Shown in pieces: positions 1 to 5,991 of a stretch of 64,000 nucleotides of DNA; the first letter of the stretch is position 1; each line of letters starts with the position of its first letter. The notes under the pieces were generated by a model. The model made no database searches. It saw nothing but the letters and a program-made list of their open reading frames with translations, and was not told the DNA's origin. The stretch spans positions 1,550,001-1,614,000 of the forward strand of contig OY969771.1 in NCBI GenBank assembly GCA_963702925.1, written 5' to 3'. The DNA is from CAIKMD01 sp963702925 (GTDB lineage: Bacteria > Pseudomonadota > Alphaproteobacteria > ATCC43930 > CGMCC-115725). The position numbers were made by a program, and so were the translations under genes.

Positions 1-162
1 GCTCGCCAGGAACGGCAAAGCGGTGTTCGCCAGCTGGGTGACGGCGCGCAACATGTCGGCTTTCGCATACGCGGCCAAGCGGCTCCGCGAGGCCGGCGAG
101 GAAAGATCATGGCGCAAGCCATCGATGACGCCGGAGACATCCAGCGTGCTGGCATCTTGCAT
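1..162 (-). CDS. probable fatty acid desaturase, N-terminal fragment (runs off window)
   Basis: The minus strand is open from an ATG at 162 to the window edge, giving 54 residues that start MQDASTLDV. The end of the fragment (RAVTQLANTALPFLA) resembles the start of the first membrane segment of integral-membrane delta-12-type acyl-lipid desaturases, where a 'QLxNTxLPFLAL' stretch is common. The His-box motifs that would prove this lie outside the window. No good ribosome-binding site is seen. The gene sits just downstream of csp on the same strand, separated by a terminator, with only about 20 bases left for a promoter of its own. It may therefore depend on read-through from csp. The assignment rests on a short fragment and is tentative. 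Confidence 0.45.
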   Translation of the reverse strand, partial: MQDASTLDVSGVIDGLRHDLSSPASRSRLAAYAKADMLRAVTQLANTALPFLAS

Positions 163-183
163 AAAGGTGATCTCGATAATGTT

Positions 184-216
184 GGAAAAAGAAAGAGGGG
201 CGGCCGAAGCCGCCCC
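184..216 (-). terminator. rho-independent terminator after csp
   Basis: On the minus strand an 8-bp perfect stem (GGGGCGGC / GCCGCCCC, 197-216) with a 4-base loop is followed by a T-rich tail (TCTTTCTTTTT). It lies 10 bases past the csp stop codon and 22 bases before the start of the next gene. Confidence 0.9.
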
Positions 217-225
217 ATCGCAGAT

Positions 226-432
226 TTAGGCGTTCTTGAGATTGACGGCCGACACCTTGCCCTGCTGGCCGCGTTCGACGTCGAAGCTGAGCTTCTGACC
301 TTCGCGCAGGCTGCCGAGGCCGGAAACTTCGACGGCCGAGATGTGTACGAACACATCCTTGGCGCCGTCATCCGGCTGGATGAAGCCATAACCCTTCATT
401 GAATTGAACCACTTAACTGTACCGATGGACAT
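226..432 (-). CDS. cspA: cold-shock protein, CspA family
   Basis: This 68-residue single cold-shock domain protein binds single-stranded RNA/DNA and acts as an RNA chaperone in the cytoplasm. RNP1 (KGYGFI, residues 13-18) and RNP2 (DVFVHI, 26-31) are intact, and the length is standard. The start is fixed by GGAGG six bases upstream of the ATG. An intrinsic terminator follows directly. About 250 bases upstream carry no gene and would allow the long structured leader typical of csp mRNAs. A weak promoter-like pair (TTGATA at 583-588, TATAGA at 558-563, 19-base spacer) lies there on the minus strand. A second gene with two cold-shock domains is at 34437-34967. Confidence 0.95.
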   Translation of the reverse strand: MSIGTVKWFNSMKGYGFIQPDDGAKDVFVHISAVEVSGLGSLREGQKLSFDVERGQQGKVSAVNLKNA

Positions 433-686
433 GGAGTCCCTCCAAAAGCAAACACCGCGACACGGATGTGCCGCGGATCAAAGCGCCAACTTGGATGGGA
501 CCGGGTCTGGCTCGCAAGAGCGTAAGAACGGGGCCGACCCATGGTCGATTGATAGCATCTATATGGCGACGACGGCGCGGCTTATCAAGGACGCGTTTCG
601 CGGTCCGTCCCCGGTAAGTTGCGCGTTAGACGGCTGCGCGATGCCGGTTGAGATATCGACATCAGCCTTGTCGCAGCGGCGCCAAA

Positions 687-875
687 TCAGCTGAGGTCGC
701 TTTCCATCACCATGCGTTCATGGCCGTCCATGACCGATTTGATGCGGTATTGCTGGATGCCGCGCTCGCTCGGCATCACGCGCACGACCTTGAACGATCC
801 GAGCGGCTTTGGGCGAAGATCGCTGGACACGAATTCGACCGATTGTCCGAGCTTGAACTTGAGAGGTGCCGTCAC
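687..875 (-). CDS. conserved hypothetical small protein (62 aa)
   Basis: The 62-residue protein begins VTAPLKFKLGQ, is basic and looks all-beta. It reads like the short 'hypothetical' proteins often found beside rpsU and csp in alphaproteobacteria. The GTG start at 875 is chosen because GGAG lies eight bases upstream, and the longer open frame above it has no ribosome-binding site. It sits in a same-strand run: 58-aa protein, rpsU, this gene, csp. No function can be assigned. The pattern 'GQxVEFVSSDLRPKPLGSFKVVR' in pieces suggests a small SH3-like or PRC-barrel-like fold, which is inference only. Confidence 0.75.
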   Translation of the reverse strand: MTAPLKFKLGQSVEFVSSDLRPKPLGSFKVVRVMPSERGIQQYRIKSVMDGHERMVMESDLS

Positions 876-915
876 AGGGCGGGCTCCTTTGTGGTGATGG
901 GGAATGGACAGCCGA

Positions 916-1119
916 TCAATAGCCTTCGCGCTCCAGGCGTTTGCGCATCGCCTTGCGGTATCGGCGAACGGCCTCGGCCTTTTCGCGCACGCGGCGTTCC
1001 GAGGGCTTCTCATAGGAGCGCCGCCGTTTCATCTCGCGAAACGTGCCTTCGCGCTGCATCTTCTTCTTGAGCACGCGGAGCGCGCCGTTGACGTCATTGT
1101 CCCGAACGAAGACTTGCAT
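916..1119 (-). CDS. rpsU: 30S ribosomal protein S21
   Basis: This is the 67-residue S21 protein of the small ribosomal subunit, which contacts the 3' end of 16S rRNA and aids initiation. The sequence is typical of S21, with the start MQVFVRDNDV, a central GTFREMKRRR and an Arg/Lys-rich tail. GGTGA precedes the ATG. Its neighbours are small stress-associated genes rather than dnaG/rpoD, which is the usual alphaproteobacterial arrangement. The neighbouring 58-aa gene upstream probably shares its transcript. Confidence 0.97.
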   Translation of the reverse strand: MQVFVRDNDVNGALRVLKKKMQREGTFREMKRRRSYEKPSERRVREKAEAVRRYRKAMRKRLEREGY

Positions 1120-1178
1120 GTATCACCGTACCGTTGATTGCGCGATCGATTTGACGGAGTAGAGCGGGCTCGTCCGAC

Positions 1179-1355
1179 TCACGAGGTTGGTTCCACCGCA
1201 TCGACTTCCGGGAGAGCGGCGTTCGGCGTATCGCTCGAGCTGGGGTCTTGCTGCGCGCTCTTTTCGGCGCGGCGCTGCATCTTCTTTTGCAGCTTTTGTT
1301 CCTTGGCCCGCTGACGGTCGGCGCGCTGCATGCGATAATTGGGTTTGAACGCCAT
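1179..1355 (-). CDS. conserved small basic protein upstream of rpsU (58 aa)
   Basis: The protein starts MAFKPNYRMQRADRQRAK and has a strongly basic, probably helical N-terminal half (residues 8-33, rich in K, R and Q) and a Ser/Pro/Glu-rich acidic tail. Two ATGs are adjacent (1358 and 1355). The second is chosen because AGGAG is only one base from the first. Small proteins with this 'FKPNYRxQRxDR' start commonly accompany rpsU and csp in alphaproteobacteria. The charge pattern suggests RNA or ribosome association, but this is inference. Confidence 0.75.
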   Translation of the reverse strand: MAFKPNYRMQRADRQRAKEQKLQKKMQRRAEKSAQQDPSSSDTPNAALPEVDAVEPTS

Positions 1356-1596
1356 CATTCTCCTTGGTGCGCAAACGCGCCGGAAAGAAGGCCGGCTCGT
1401 TTGGCGCAATCGTATCGCCGATCATCGACATCGTGGGGCCGGATCGAACATGGCGCTCGCGGCGAGCGACGAATAAGGCAGGCGATCCGGTATGTAGTCC
1501 GATCTAACAATATGAGCCTTTTAGTGGCCATCTTCAAGCCAACCGGGTTAGGCACTCCGCGACCGGTCTCGGCCTAGCTTTTGCGCATGAGTCCGC

Positions 1597-1866
1597 TCAA
1601 GGAAAGTCGGCGCTCCGCAACAGAACGGCTGCCTTGGGGTCCAGAGCGTCATATTTGTCGCTGGCTTTTTGCTGAATCGCGCTGCGCCACCGATCGAACG
1701 CGGCGAGGCAGGCCTGCTTGCTGCCTTTGCGCGCACCGAAATGCTCGACCAGCGCTTCCATCGAGATCGCGCAAGACGTCGGGTTGCCGCCGTCTTCGCC
1801 GAGGAAATTGACGATATTTCGCCGCAAATCCCAGCCGCGAATTTGCCGCGGGAAGCTCAAAGCCAT
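1597..1866 (-). CDS. DUF1488 family protein
   Basis: An 89-residue soluble protein starting MALSFPRQIRGWD. The opening hydrophobic/aromatic strand, the 'RRNIVNFLGEDG' segment and 'CAISMEALVEHFG' match the DUF1488 family, whose function is unknown and which is widespread in proteobacteria. There is no clear ribosome-binding site. The gene lies downstream of another small minus-strand gene with a 55-base gap. No partner gene or pathway is indicated. Confidence 0.75.
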   Translation of the reverse strand: MALSFPRQIRGWDLRRNIVNFLGEDGGNPTSCAISMEALVEHFGARKGSKQACLAAFDRWRSAIQQKASDKYDALDPKAAVLLRSADFP

Positions 1867-1921
1867 GTGGCGCGCCCGTTATGTTGCGCCGCGAGCGACG
1901 CCGGAATGCACAGGGAGCGGT

Positions 1922-2146
1922 TCATGCCGGATGAGCCACTACGTAACGATGGCCCTCGGCGGTTGCTTGTATGCCGCCAAATCGCCGCTCGACATAGCCC
2001 AATTCAAGCAATCGCTCGCAATCGGCAGCGCTGATCTTGCGCTGCATCAAGCGTCCGCGCGCGACGTCGCGGAGCGCTTGCGTTTCACTGGCGGTCAAGT
2101 CGTGCGAATCCATCCTGCTTTCCATGTCATTCATCGATTGGTGCAT
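1922..2146 (-). CDS. hypothetical protein, possible winged-helix fold
   Basis: The 74-residue product contains 'CERLLELGYVERRFGGIQATAEGHRYV'-like sequence (given in part), the recognition-helix-plus-wing pattern seen in small winged-helix proteins ('LxxLGYVxxxxGxxxxTxxGxxYL'). It may bind DNA or be a degenerate MarR/PadR-like fold. The start is uncertain: ATGs occur at 2146, 2134, 2125 and 2113, and the open frame extends to 2191. I chose 2146 because GAG lies six bases upstream. It is transcribed towards the DUF1488 gene. Confidence 0.55.
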   Translation of the reverse strand: MHQSMNDMESRMDSHDLTASETQALRDVARGRLMQRKISAADCERLLELGYVERRFGGIQATAEGHRYVVAHPA

Positions 2147-2279
2147 CTTTCGCTCATCGGCTGGCCTCGCGCAGCGCAGCATGCGAGACAAATCCGGCGC
2201 GCCGGCTCGGCGCTGTCATATCACCTTAAATATTAGCACGAATCGCGACGCACAAGCCATTTTATTGGTGGTGTATCAA

Positions 2280-2299
2280 ATTTTATTTGACAATAAAAT
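2280..2299. repeat. AT-rich 8-bp perfect palindrome
   Basis: ATTTTATT / AATAAAAT with a TGAC loop lies inside an AT-rich island (about 2222-2400) that stands out against the GC-rich surroundings. It overlaps a TTGACA hexamer at 2287-2292. It could be an operator or a weak bidirectional terminator. No protein-coding potential is seen here. Confidence 0.5.
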
Positions 2300-2391
2300 A
2301 TTTATCCGAAAATTATTTCGCGGCCGCAACTCTCCTTTCAATATATGAAACTTCAAGGAATGTCATAGACATACCTATTCTTGGCTTATTA

Positions 2392-2420
2392 CTTGAACGA
2401 ACGCCTCCGGCTCCCCATAT
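2392..2420 (+). promoter_or_regulatory. sigma-32 (RpoH) heat-shock promoter
   Basis: CTTGAAC (2392-2398), 14 bases, then CCCCATAT (2413-2420). This is nearly the textbook sigma-32 consensus (CTTGAAA-N14-CCCCATnT) and has the same -10 and spacing as the clpB promoter at 21129-21157. The predicted transcript start (about 2427) is at the ATG of the next gene (2428), so the mRNA would be leaderless or almost so. Confidence 0.75.
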
Positions 2421-2427
2421 AAGAGCT

Positions 2428-2724
2428 ATGACATCAAGCCAGTGGGGACACAAATCCAAGTCGACGCTGAGTTGGCAATATCTGTCGGCACGCGAGCCCG
2501 ATAGCGGCAAGCCCTGGACCGTCATCTGGGATACGAAACGCCGGCCCGAATCGGACGAGCGGAATACCGCGTTGGAGAAATTCGAAGCCTCGGCGCTCGA
2601 CCGCGCGCGGCACATGCTGCGCCTGGGCTTCATCGTCTACGAGATACGCGATCCGGCTGGCCTGGTCTTTCTTGCCGAGGCGGCTATCAAGCAGCGTCTT
2701 GGCTTGCAACCGGCGATCGCCTAG
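2428..2724 (+). CDS. hypothetical heat-shock-regulated protein (98 aa)
   Basis: The 98-residue soluble protein starts MTSSQWGHKSKSTLSW. It has a Trp-rich N-terminal half ('WQYLSAREPDSGKPWTVIWD') and a helical C-terminal half (residues about 50-98). I do not recognise a family. The ATG at 2428 is chosen because the sigma-32 promoter ends at 2420, so longer frames from 2287 would begin before the promoter. There is no ribosome-binding site, consistent with leaderless translation. It is convergent with the secreted protein at 2781-3047. The promoter makes a role in heat or protein-folding stress likely. Confidence 0.7.
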   Translation: MTSSQWGHKSKSTLSWQYLSAREPDSGKPWTVIWDTKRRPESDERNTALEKFEASALDRARHMLRLGFIVYEIRDPAGLVFLAEAAIKQRLGLQPAIA

Positions 2725-2780
2725 CCGCTTTCCCTGTTCGACATAGATCGCGCGGCCGGGATCCAATCACCCGACGCGCG

Positions 2781-3047
2781 TCAATGCTGCGTGACATTCC
2801 CGGCGGCATCGACCGCGACGTCGACGCGATGGCCGTCTTTGCTCGCCGAACCGATCCAGCTGCCGGGTGCTCCCGCGGACTGAATGATCACCGGATGCGT
2901 ATATCCGTCGTTCTTCAACAGCTCGATGGATTGCGACCAGGTTTTTGCGTCGACAGATTGCGGCGCGCTGGCGCTTTCGGCGAACGCCGCTGAACTTGCC
3001 GCCACGGCAACGGCCGCAACGATCATCGTGATGATTTTGTGGATCAT
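2781..3047 (-). CDS. small secreted protein, PepSY-like
   Basis: An 88-residue protein with a clear Sec signal peptide: MIHK, a hydrophobic stretch of about 18 residues and likely cleavage after AFA near residue 23. The mature part ('TWSQSIELLKNDGYTHPV', then 'RVDVAVDAAGNVTQH') has the helix plus two-strand pattern of PepSY-type domains, found in periplasmic inhibitors and envelope-stress proteins. AGGAG lies eight bases before the ATG. It probably acts in the periplasm with no known partner, and the family call is tentative. Confidence 0.75.
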   Translation of the reverse strand: MIHKIITMIVAAVAVAASSAAFAESASAPQSVDAKTWSQSIELLKNDGYTHPVIIQSAGAPGSWIGSASKDGHRVDVAVDAAGNVTQH

Positions 3048-3351
3048 GATGCGAACTCCTCTGTGAAGCAGGGAGCGCGCAACTCGCTTTGACCGAGTTC
3101 TCTTGTCTCTCAGCCGGACATGCCACGACGGGCTGTACCGATGAGGCATACTACATCAAATCGGCTTGCGCAGGTGATTTAAATGACGGCGGCGACCGAA
3201 GGAACCGATCGGAACGCATCGCGGATCGAATGAGCTTGCAAAGCGCCGCGTTCGCGCTCATTTACTAACAATCGCAGGATAGGGTCTCCACTGGGCACCT
3301 GCGGCTGAGAGGGACGCCGCCCTCCCGCCTGCAAAGCGTAAGGGTGCATCC
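3048..3351. other. intergenic region without a recognised gene (304 bp)
   Basis: This is a divergent intergenic region between the secreted protein gene (minus strand) and the 29-aa membrane ORF (plus strand). Both promoters must lie here, but I see no strong -10/-35 pair. A CTGAGA hexamer near 3305 recalls a thi-box, but the rest of a TPP riboswitch is absent. Nothing else stands out. Confidence 0.5.
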
Positions 3352-3441
3352 GTGGCCTCTTGGTTCGTTCCCCCCTTCATCGTTCCGGTCTTGCTGATTG
3401 GCGCGATTGTCGCTTACGCCCTCTATCGCGCCTATGCATGA
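3352..3441 (+). CDS. candidate small membrane protein (29 aa)
   Basis: A GTG-started ORF encodes 29 residues (starting MASWFVPPFIVPVLL and ending YALYRAYA*) that are almost entirely one transmembrane helix with a Tyr/Arg-rich C-terminal end. AGGG lies about seven bases upstream. The stop at 3439-3441 is three bases before the ATG of the next gene, which has little ribosome-binding site of its own, so translational coupling is likely. Single-helix proteins of this size are often subunits or regulators of membrane complexes. Function is unknown. Confidence 0.5.
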   Translation: MASWFVPPFIVPVLLIGAIVAYALYRAYA

Positions 3442-3444
3442 GAG

Positions 3445-3807
3445 ATGCGCAAGCGCGAAGGCACACTTCCTCCGGCATTTTCTCTGCTCAAATCGGAGTA
3501 CAACGATTTTCTTTTCGCGCCGATTGGCGAGGAAGACAATCACGCCTCGCTGACGGTTCTTTCGGCCTTGTCGCGGCAAGGCATCGATCCCTGGCAACAG
3601 GCGGTTCAGCTTGGCCGGCTGCCGAAGGGAAAGGCGGCACAGCGCTTGAGTTCCGTGATTGACGGCTTGCCGAATGGCAATTGGCCAAAATCCGAATCTC
3701 CGGCAATCGCCGAGCGCTTGATCGCGCTCCTACCGCCCCGCCCTTCGATCACGGCGCGTTTACGGGTTGCCTTGCACCGCGTCTGTCCGATGATTCCCTG
3801 GGGCTGA
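3445..3807 (+). CDS. conserved hypothetical protein (120 aa)
   Basis: A soluble 120-residue protein starting MRKREGTLPPAFSLLKSE. A 'FLFAPIGEEDN'-type segment (residues about 23-33) is followed by helices ('LTVLSALSRQGIDPWQQAVQL', in part) and a tail rich in Leu, Pro and Arg. It looks like a family conserved among alphaproteobacteria but of unknown function. It follows the 29-aa membrane ORF by three bases and is closed by an intrinsic terminator at 3845-3869, so the two form a self-contained unit. The small ORF may anchor this protein to the membrane, which is inference. Confidence 0.7.
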   Translation: MRKREGTLPPAFSLLKSEYNDFLFAPIGEEDNHASLTVLSALSRQGIDPWQQAVQLGRLPKGKAAQRLSSVIDGLPNGNWPKSESPAIAERLIALLPPRPSITARLRVALHRVCPMIPWG

Positions 3808-3844
3808 AGCGAACCAGGCACAATGATTTTCTCGAGACCGGACC

Positions 3845-3869
3845 GGGGAATTTTCACTTCCCCCTTTTT
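3845..3869 (+). terminator. rho-independent terminator
   Basis: Stem GGGGAA (3845-3850) / TTCCCC (3858-3863) with a 7-base loop, followed by C and five T. It lies 38 bases after the stop of the 120-aa gene. Confidence 0.7.
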
Positions 3870-3887
3870 ATGATTATGGAATCCGCA

Positions 3888-4010
3888 ATGAAATCCAGAC
3901 GTTCCAAAGCAGCCGTAACAGGTTTCGTTTCGACCGCAATCCGGCAATGCCCGGTCAGGTCCTTGAGCGACGCGAATGAAGCCCGTGTCGTTGACAGCGA
4001 GCGCATCTAA
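3888..4010 (+). CDS. short ORF, doubtful (40 aa)
   Basis: The ORF starts MKSRRSKAAVTGF and contains 'QCPVRSLSDANEARVV', which faintly resembles the beginning of a PilZ-type domain but is far too short for one. It lies just after the terminator and ends three bases before the next ORF. It could be a remnant or a short leader gene. There is no convincing ribosome-binding site. Confidence 0.3.
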   Translation: MKSRRSKAAVTGFVSTAIRQCPVRSLSDANEARVVDSERI

Positions 4011-4013
4011 ATC

Positions 4014-4241
4014 ATGGCCCCGAAGCAACCGCAACTCGGTCAGCAATTCCGTCATGTCGGCACGGCATTCCAGAATTCGGTCTGGATATTGACCGCCATC
4101 TTCGCCGGTCCCGACGGCATCGAGCACGCGCAACTGACATCGGCCTACGATGCCACGCGGCAAAAGACCATCGCGCTGTCCGTGATCGCGGATGCGCGTC
4201 AGTTCACCGCCGTCGAGACACGCACCGTCCAAAGCGATTGA
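4014..4241 (+). CDS. conserved hypothetical protein (75 aa)
   Basis: The 75-residue product has a compact core: 'VWILTAIFAGPDGIEHAQL', then 'TRQKTIALSVIADARQF'. This two-strand pattern ('..W.V..I....DG..HA.L.....R..T.ALSVL.D...F') is seen in small alphaproteobacterial proteins of unknown function. The ATG at 4014 is three bases after the preceding stop. The first 25 residues are poorly structured, so a later start is possible. An overlapping 208-codon minus-strand frame is judged to be its shadow. Confidence 0.55.
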   Translation: MAPKQPQLGQQFRHVGTAFQNSVWILTAIFAGPDGIEHAQLTSAYDATRQKTIALSVIADARQFTAVETRTVQSD

Positions 4242-4340
4242 CGTCTGGGCGCTCGGCCCGAACGGTCACGCGTCTTTGCCTTCCTGTCGTTGTCCCGGGA
4301 TTGCGCGCCTGCCGATGGGGCGCGATCGGCGGCGGTCGCG

Positions 4341-4529
4341 TTACTGAATCGAGCGAAACAGCAACTTCTGCATCGCGCTCGAATGCTCCAAGCGGGATTC
4401 GTGCGCCGCGACGCGGCCGTCGAGATTCGCAACCGCCAGCCAACCCAGACCGGTCACGATGATCACCGCAACGATCAAAGGCGCTGCAAGCGACGCCCAG
4501 GCGTTCTGTCTTTCATGCGAAATGGCCAA
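4341..4529 (-). CDS. small single-pass membrane protein, copy B of a tandem pair
   Basis: The 62-residue protein has a soluble N-terminus, one transmembrane helix (about residues 15-34, 'APLIVAVIIVTGLGWLAV') and a charged helical C-terminus ending 'MQKLLFRSIQ'. It is clearly homologous to the product of 4826-5002; the shared skeleton is PLIVA-V-VTGL, NL-G and LLFRS. The only in-frame start upstream of the helix is TTG at 4529, with a G-rich patch before it. Function is unknown. The extracytoplasmic helix (HESRLEHSSAMQKLLF) looks amphipathic and could mediate oligomerisation. Confidence 0.65.
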   Translation of the reverse strand: MAISHERQNAWASLAAPLIVAVIIVTGLGWLAVANLDGRVAAHESRLEHSSAMQKLLFRSIQ

Positions 4530-4626
4530 ATCGGTGCCCCCGCTCGGTTAGGTCCGCAAGCAAGGTACGCGCTGCAAATGCGAACGCTTTGCAGGAAGCC
4601 GTCAACTCGATTGTGTATCGTTAGAG

Positions 4627-4643
4627 CCGCTCGGAACGAGCGG
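4627..4643. repeat. perfect 7-bp stem-loop between the paralogous small genes
   Basis: CCGCTCG / CGAGCGG with a GAA loop lies between the two homologous membrane-protein genes. On the minus strand it is not followed by a T-run, so it is at best a weak terminator. It may instead be an mRNA-stability or operator element. Confidence 0.4.
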
Positions 4644-4825
4644 ACCGAATCGTTTTGAAGTCCGTTATATGGTGACGATAGGCGCCCGATTCCAGGGCGC
4701 GCGACGGGAATCTGACGACCTTTGCCCGTCAATGGCGGCCTCCCGCCTCGGAAAGACGAGAGCTCGGGAGACGGCGCTTGCCGTCGAGCTCGGGGATCGG
4801 CCCCGTTAACGGCTGGATTTGCCGC

Positions 4826-5002
4826 TCAGCTCCGGAACAACAGCCGCTGAACCGCGGCCGCATGATCGAGCTTTATTTGGTGCACGGCGCTGCTGCCATT
4901 CAGGTTTTGAACCGAGAGCGACGCAAGGCCCGTCACGACGACGGCGGCAACGATCAACGGCGAAAACAGCGACGCACAAAAATCCCAACGGTCGTTTACC
5001 AT
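4826..5002 (-). CDS. small single-pass membrane protein, copy A of a tandem pair
   Basis: The 58-residue protein starts MVNDRWDF, has one transmembrane helix (about residues 10-30, 'SPLIVAAVVVTGLASLSV') and a C-terminal segment ending 'VQRLLFRS'. The ATG at 5002 is chosen because GAGGAG lies seven bases upstream; a 5-codon longer frame has no such site. It is paralogous to 4341-4529 on the same strand, about 300 bases apart. Such duplicated small genes usually respond to different conditions. No known family is recognised. Confidence 0.7.
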   Translation of the reverse strand: MVNDRWDFCASLFSPLIVAAVVVTGLASLSVQNLNGSSAVHQIKLDHAAAVQRLLFRS

Positions 5003-5123
5003 GATCGGACTCCTCAAGATCTTTCGGATCGTCGAGCGAGGAAAGAATGAAGAAATCTCGCAGGTCGGGCGGTCGGAACCGCTTCACGAAGAGGAAGGTT
5101 AAGCGACGCTTGTTATATGAGGG

Positions 5124-5822
5124 TTAAGGCTGCGCGGCGCGGGCCGCCTCTTTTGCCGGAAGCTGCGGCGGCCAATGCCCCAACCAGACCGAAAGCGGCA
5201 AAATCGGCGGCGGCTCGCCTTCATCGACCAGGGTCGGATCGATCGCGAAATATTTGCCGCTGTTGATCGCGCGGATGACCGCCGTGTTGCGCAGATCGAA
5301 ATTGAAATCCGGCAAGCCGCCGGCATAAGCCAGCTTTTCGACGCTGTGATAGCGCAGCAGCTTGTCCTTGCCGAACAAGGTGAGGTAGGTCCAAGTATTC
5401 ACCGCTTCGTCGATGCAATCGAGTTGCGTCGGGTCGAGACGCGGGTTGCCGTCGATGTGAAGCTTGCTGCGGGTCCATTGATGCGTCGCGGTTCCGGTCC
5501 GCGCGCCGACCAGACGCTCCATAAGCGCAACAGCTTCGGCGATCCGCCTTTGCTCCGCGCCGGCATCGGCCACTTGCGGCGTGAAGACCGCGCGCACCTC
5601 TTGCCATTCCGCGTCGCTGAGGCTGATGCGGCTGACGAAAGTGCAGCCGAAACCGTGGCATTCGAAAAAATTAGTATAGGCGGGATCGGGCGTCGCGTAG
5701 AGCCGCAGGAAATTGTCGCTGAGATGATTGGTTGATTGGCAGGCCGCCAAGACAACCAGGCACACGCCGGCCGCCGCGGCGCGCAAGAAGCGGCGCCAAC
5801 CTGCCCCCCGGTTTCCCGGCAT
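5124..5822 (-). CDS. conserved hypothetical lipoprotein (232 aa)
   Basis: An N-terminal signal with lipobox LAAC (Cys28) predicts an outer- or inner-membrane lipoprotein. The mature protein holds conserved Trp, Tyr and His residues ('HQWTRSKLHIDGNPRLD', 'VNTWTYLTLF', 'KYFAIDPTLVDEG') and several Cys (FFECHGFGCTF; DCIDEA) that may form disulfides. It belongs to a family of uncharacterised alphaproteobacterial lipoproteins. The start MPGNRG at 5822 gives a normal signal peptide; the frame stays open upstream but overlaps the divergent promoter region. It is transcribed divergently from the ABC exporter. Confidence 0.75.
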   Translation of the reverse strand: MPGNRGAGWRRFLRAAAAGVCLVVLAACQSTNHLSDNFLRLYATPDPAYTNFFECHGFGCTFVSRISLSDAEWQEVRAVFTPQVADAGAEQRRIAEAVALMERLVGARTGTATHQWTRSKLHIDGNPRLDPTQLDCIDEAVNTWTYLTLFGKDKLLRYHSVEKLAYAGGLPDFNFDLRNTAVIRAINSGKYFAIDPTLVDEGEPPPILPLSVWLGHWPPQLPAKEAARAAQP

Positions 5823-5991
5823 CACGGAATCGTGTGCATGATTTCGCACCTGACGATTTCGCCCCCGACGGCTCGAATCCCTCCAAGGAGCCACTATACT
5901 GGTGTTTCGCGCGGCGGCGCGACCCTTTAGCCGGGTCCCGCGAGTATCCTTGTCGCCCTGCCCGCTTGTCCCATGGCTCAGATTGTCGGTG

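Noticed and set aside
3290..3350. Possible TPP riboswitch (CTGAGA followed by a GC-rich stem)
   Set aside because: The second conserved part of the thi-box (ACCTGAT...GGATAATGCC) is missing and no thiamine gene follows.
3606..4232. 208-codon minus-strand frame
   Set aside because: It overlaps a well-formed plus-strand gene, a terminator and a second plus-strand ORF. Its composition is shadow-like and it shows no recognisable motif.
5860..5900. tRNA-like T-arm (GGCTCGAATCCCTCC) before the ABC exporter
   Set aside because: No matching anticodon arm or acceptor stem could be formed around it.
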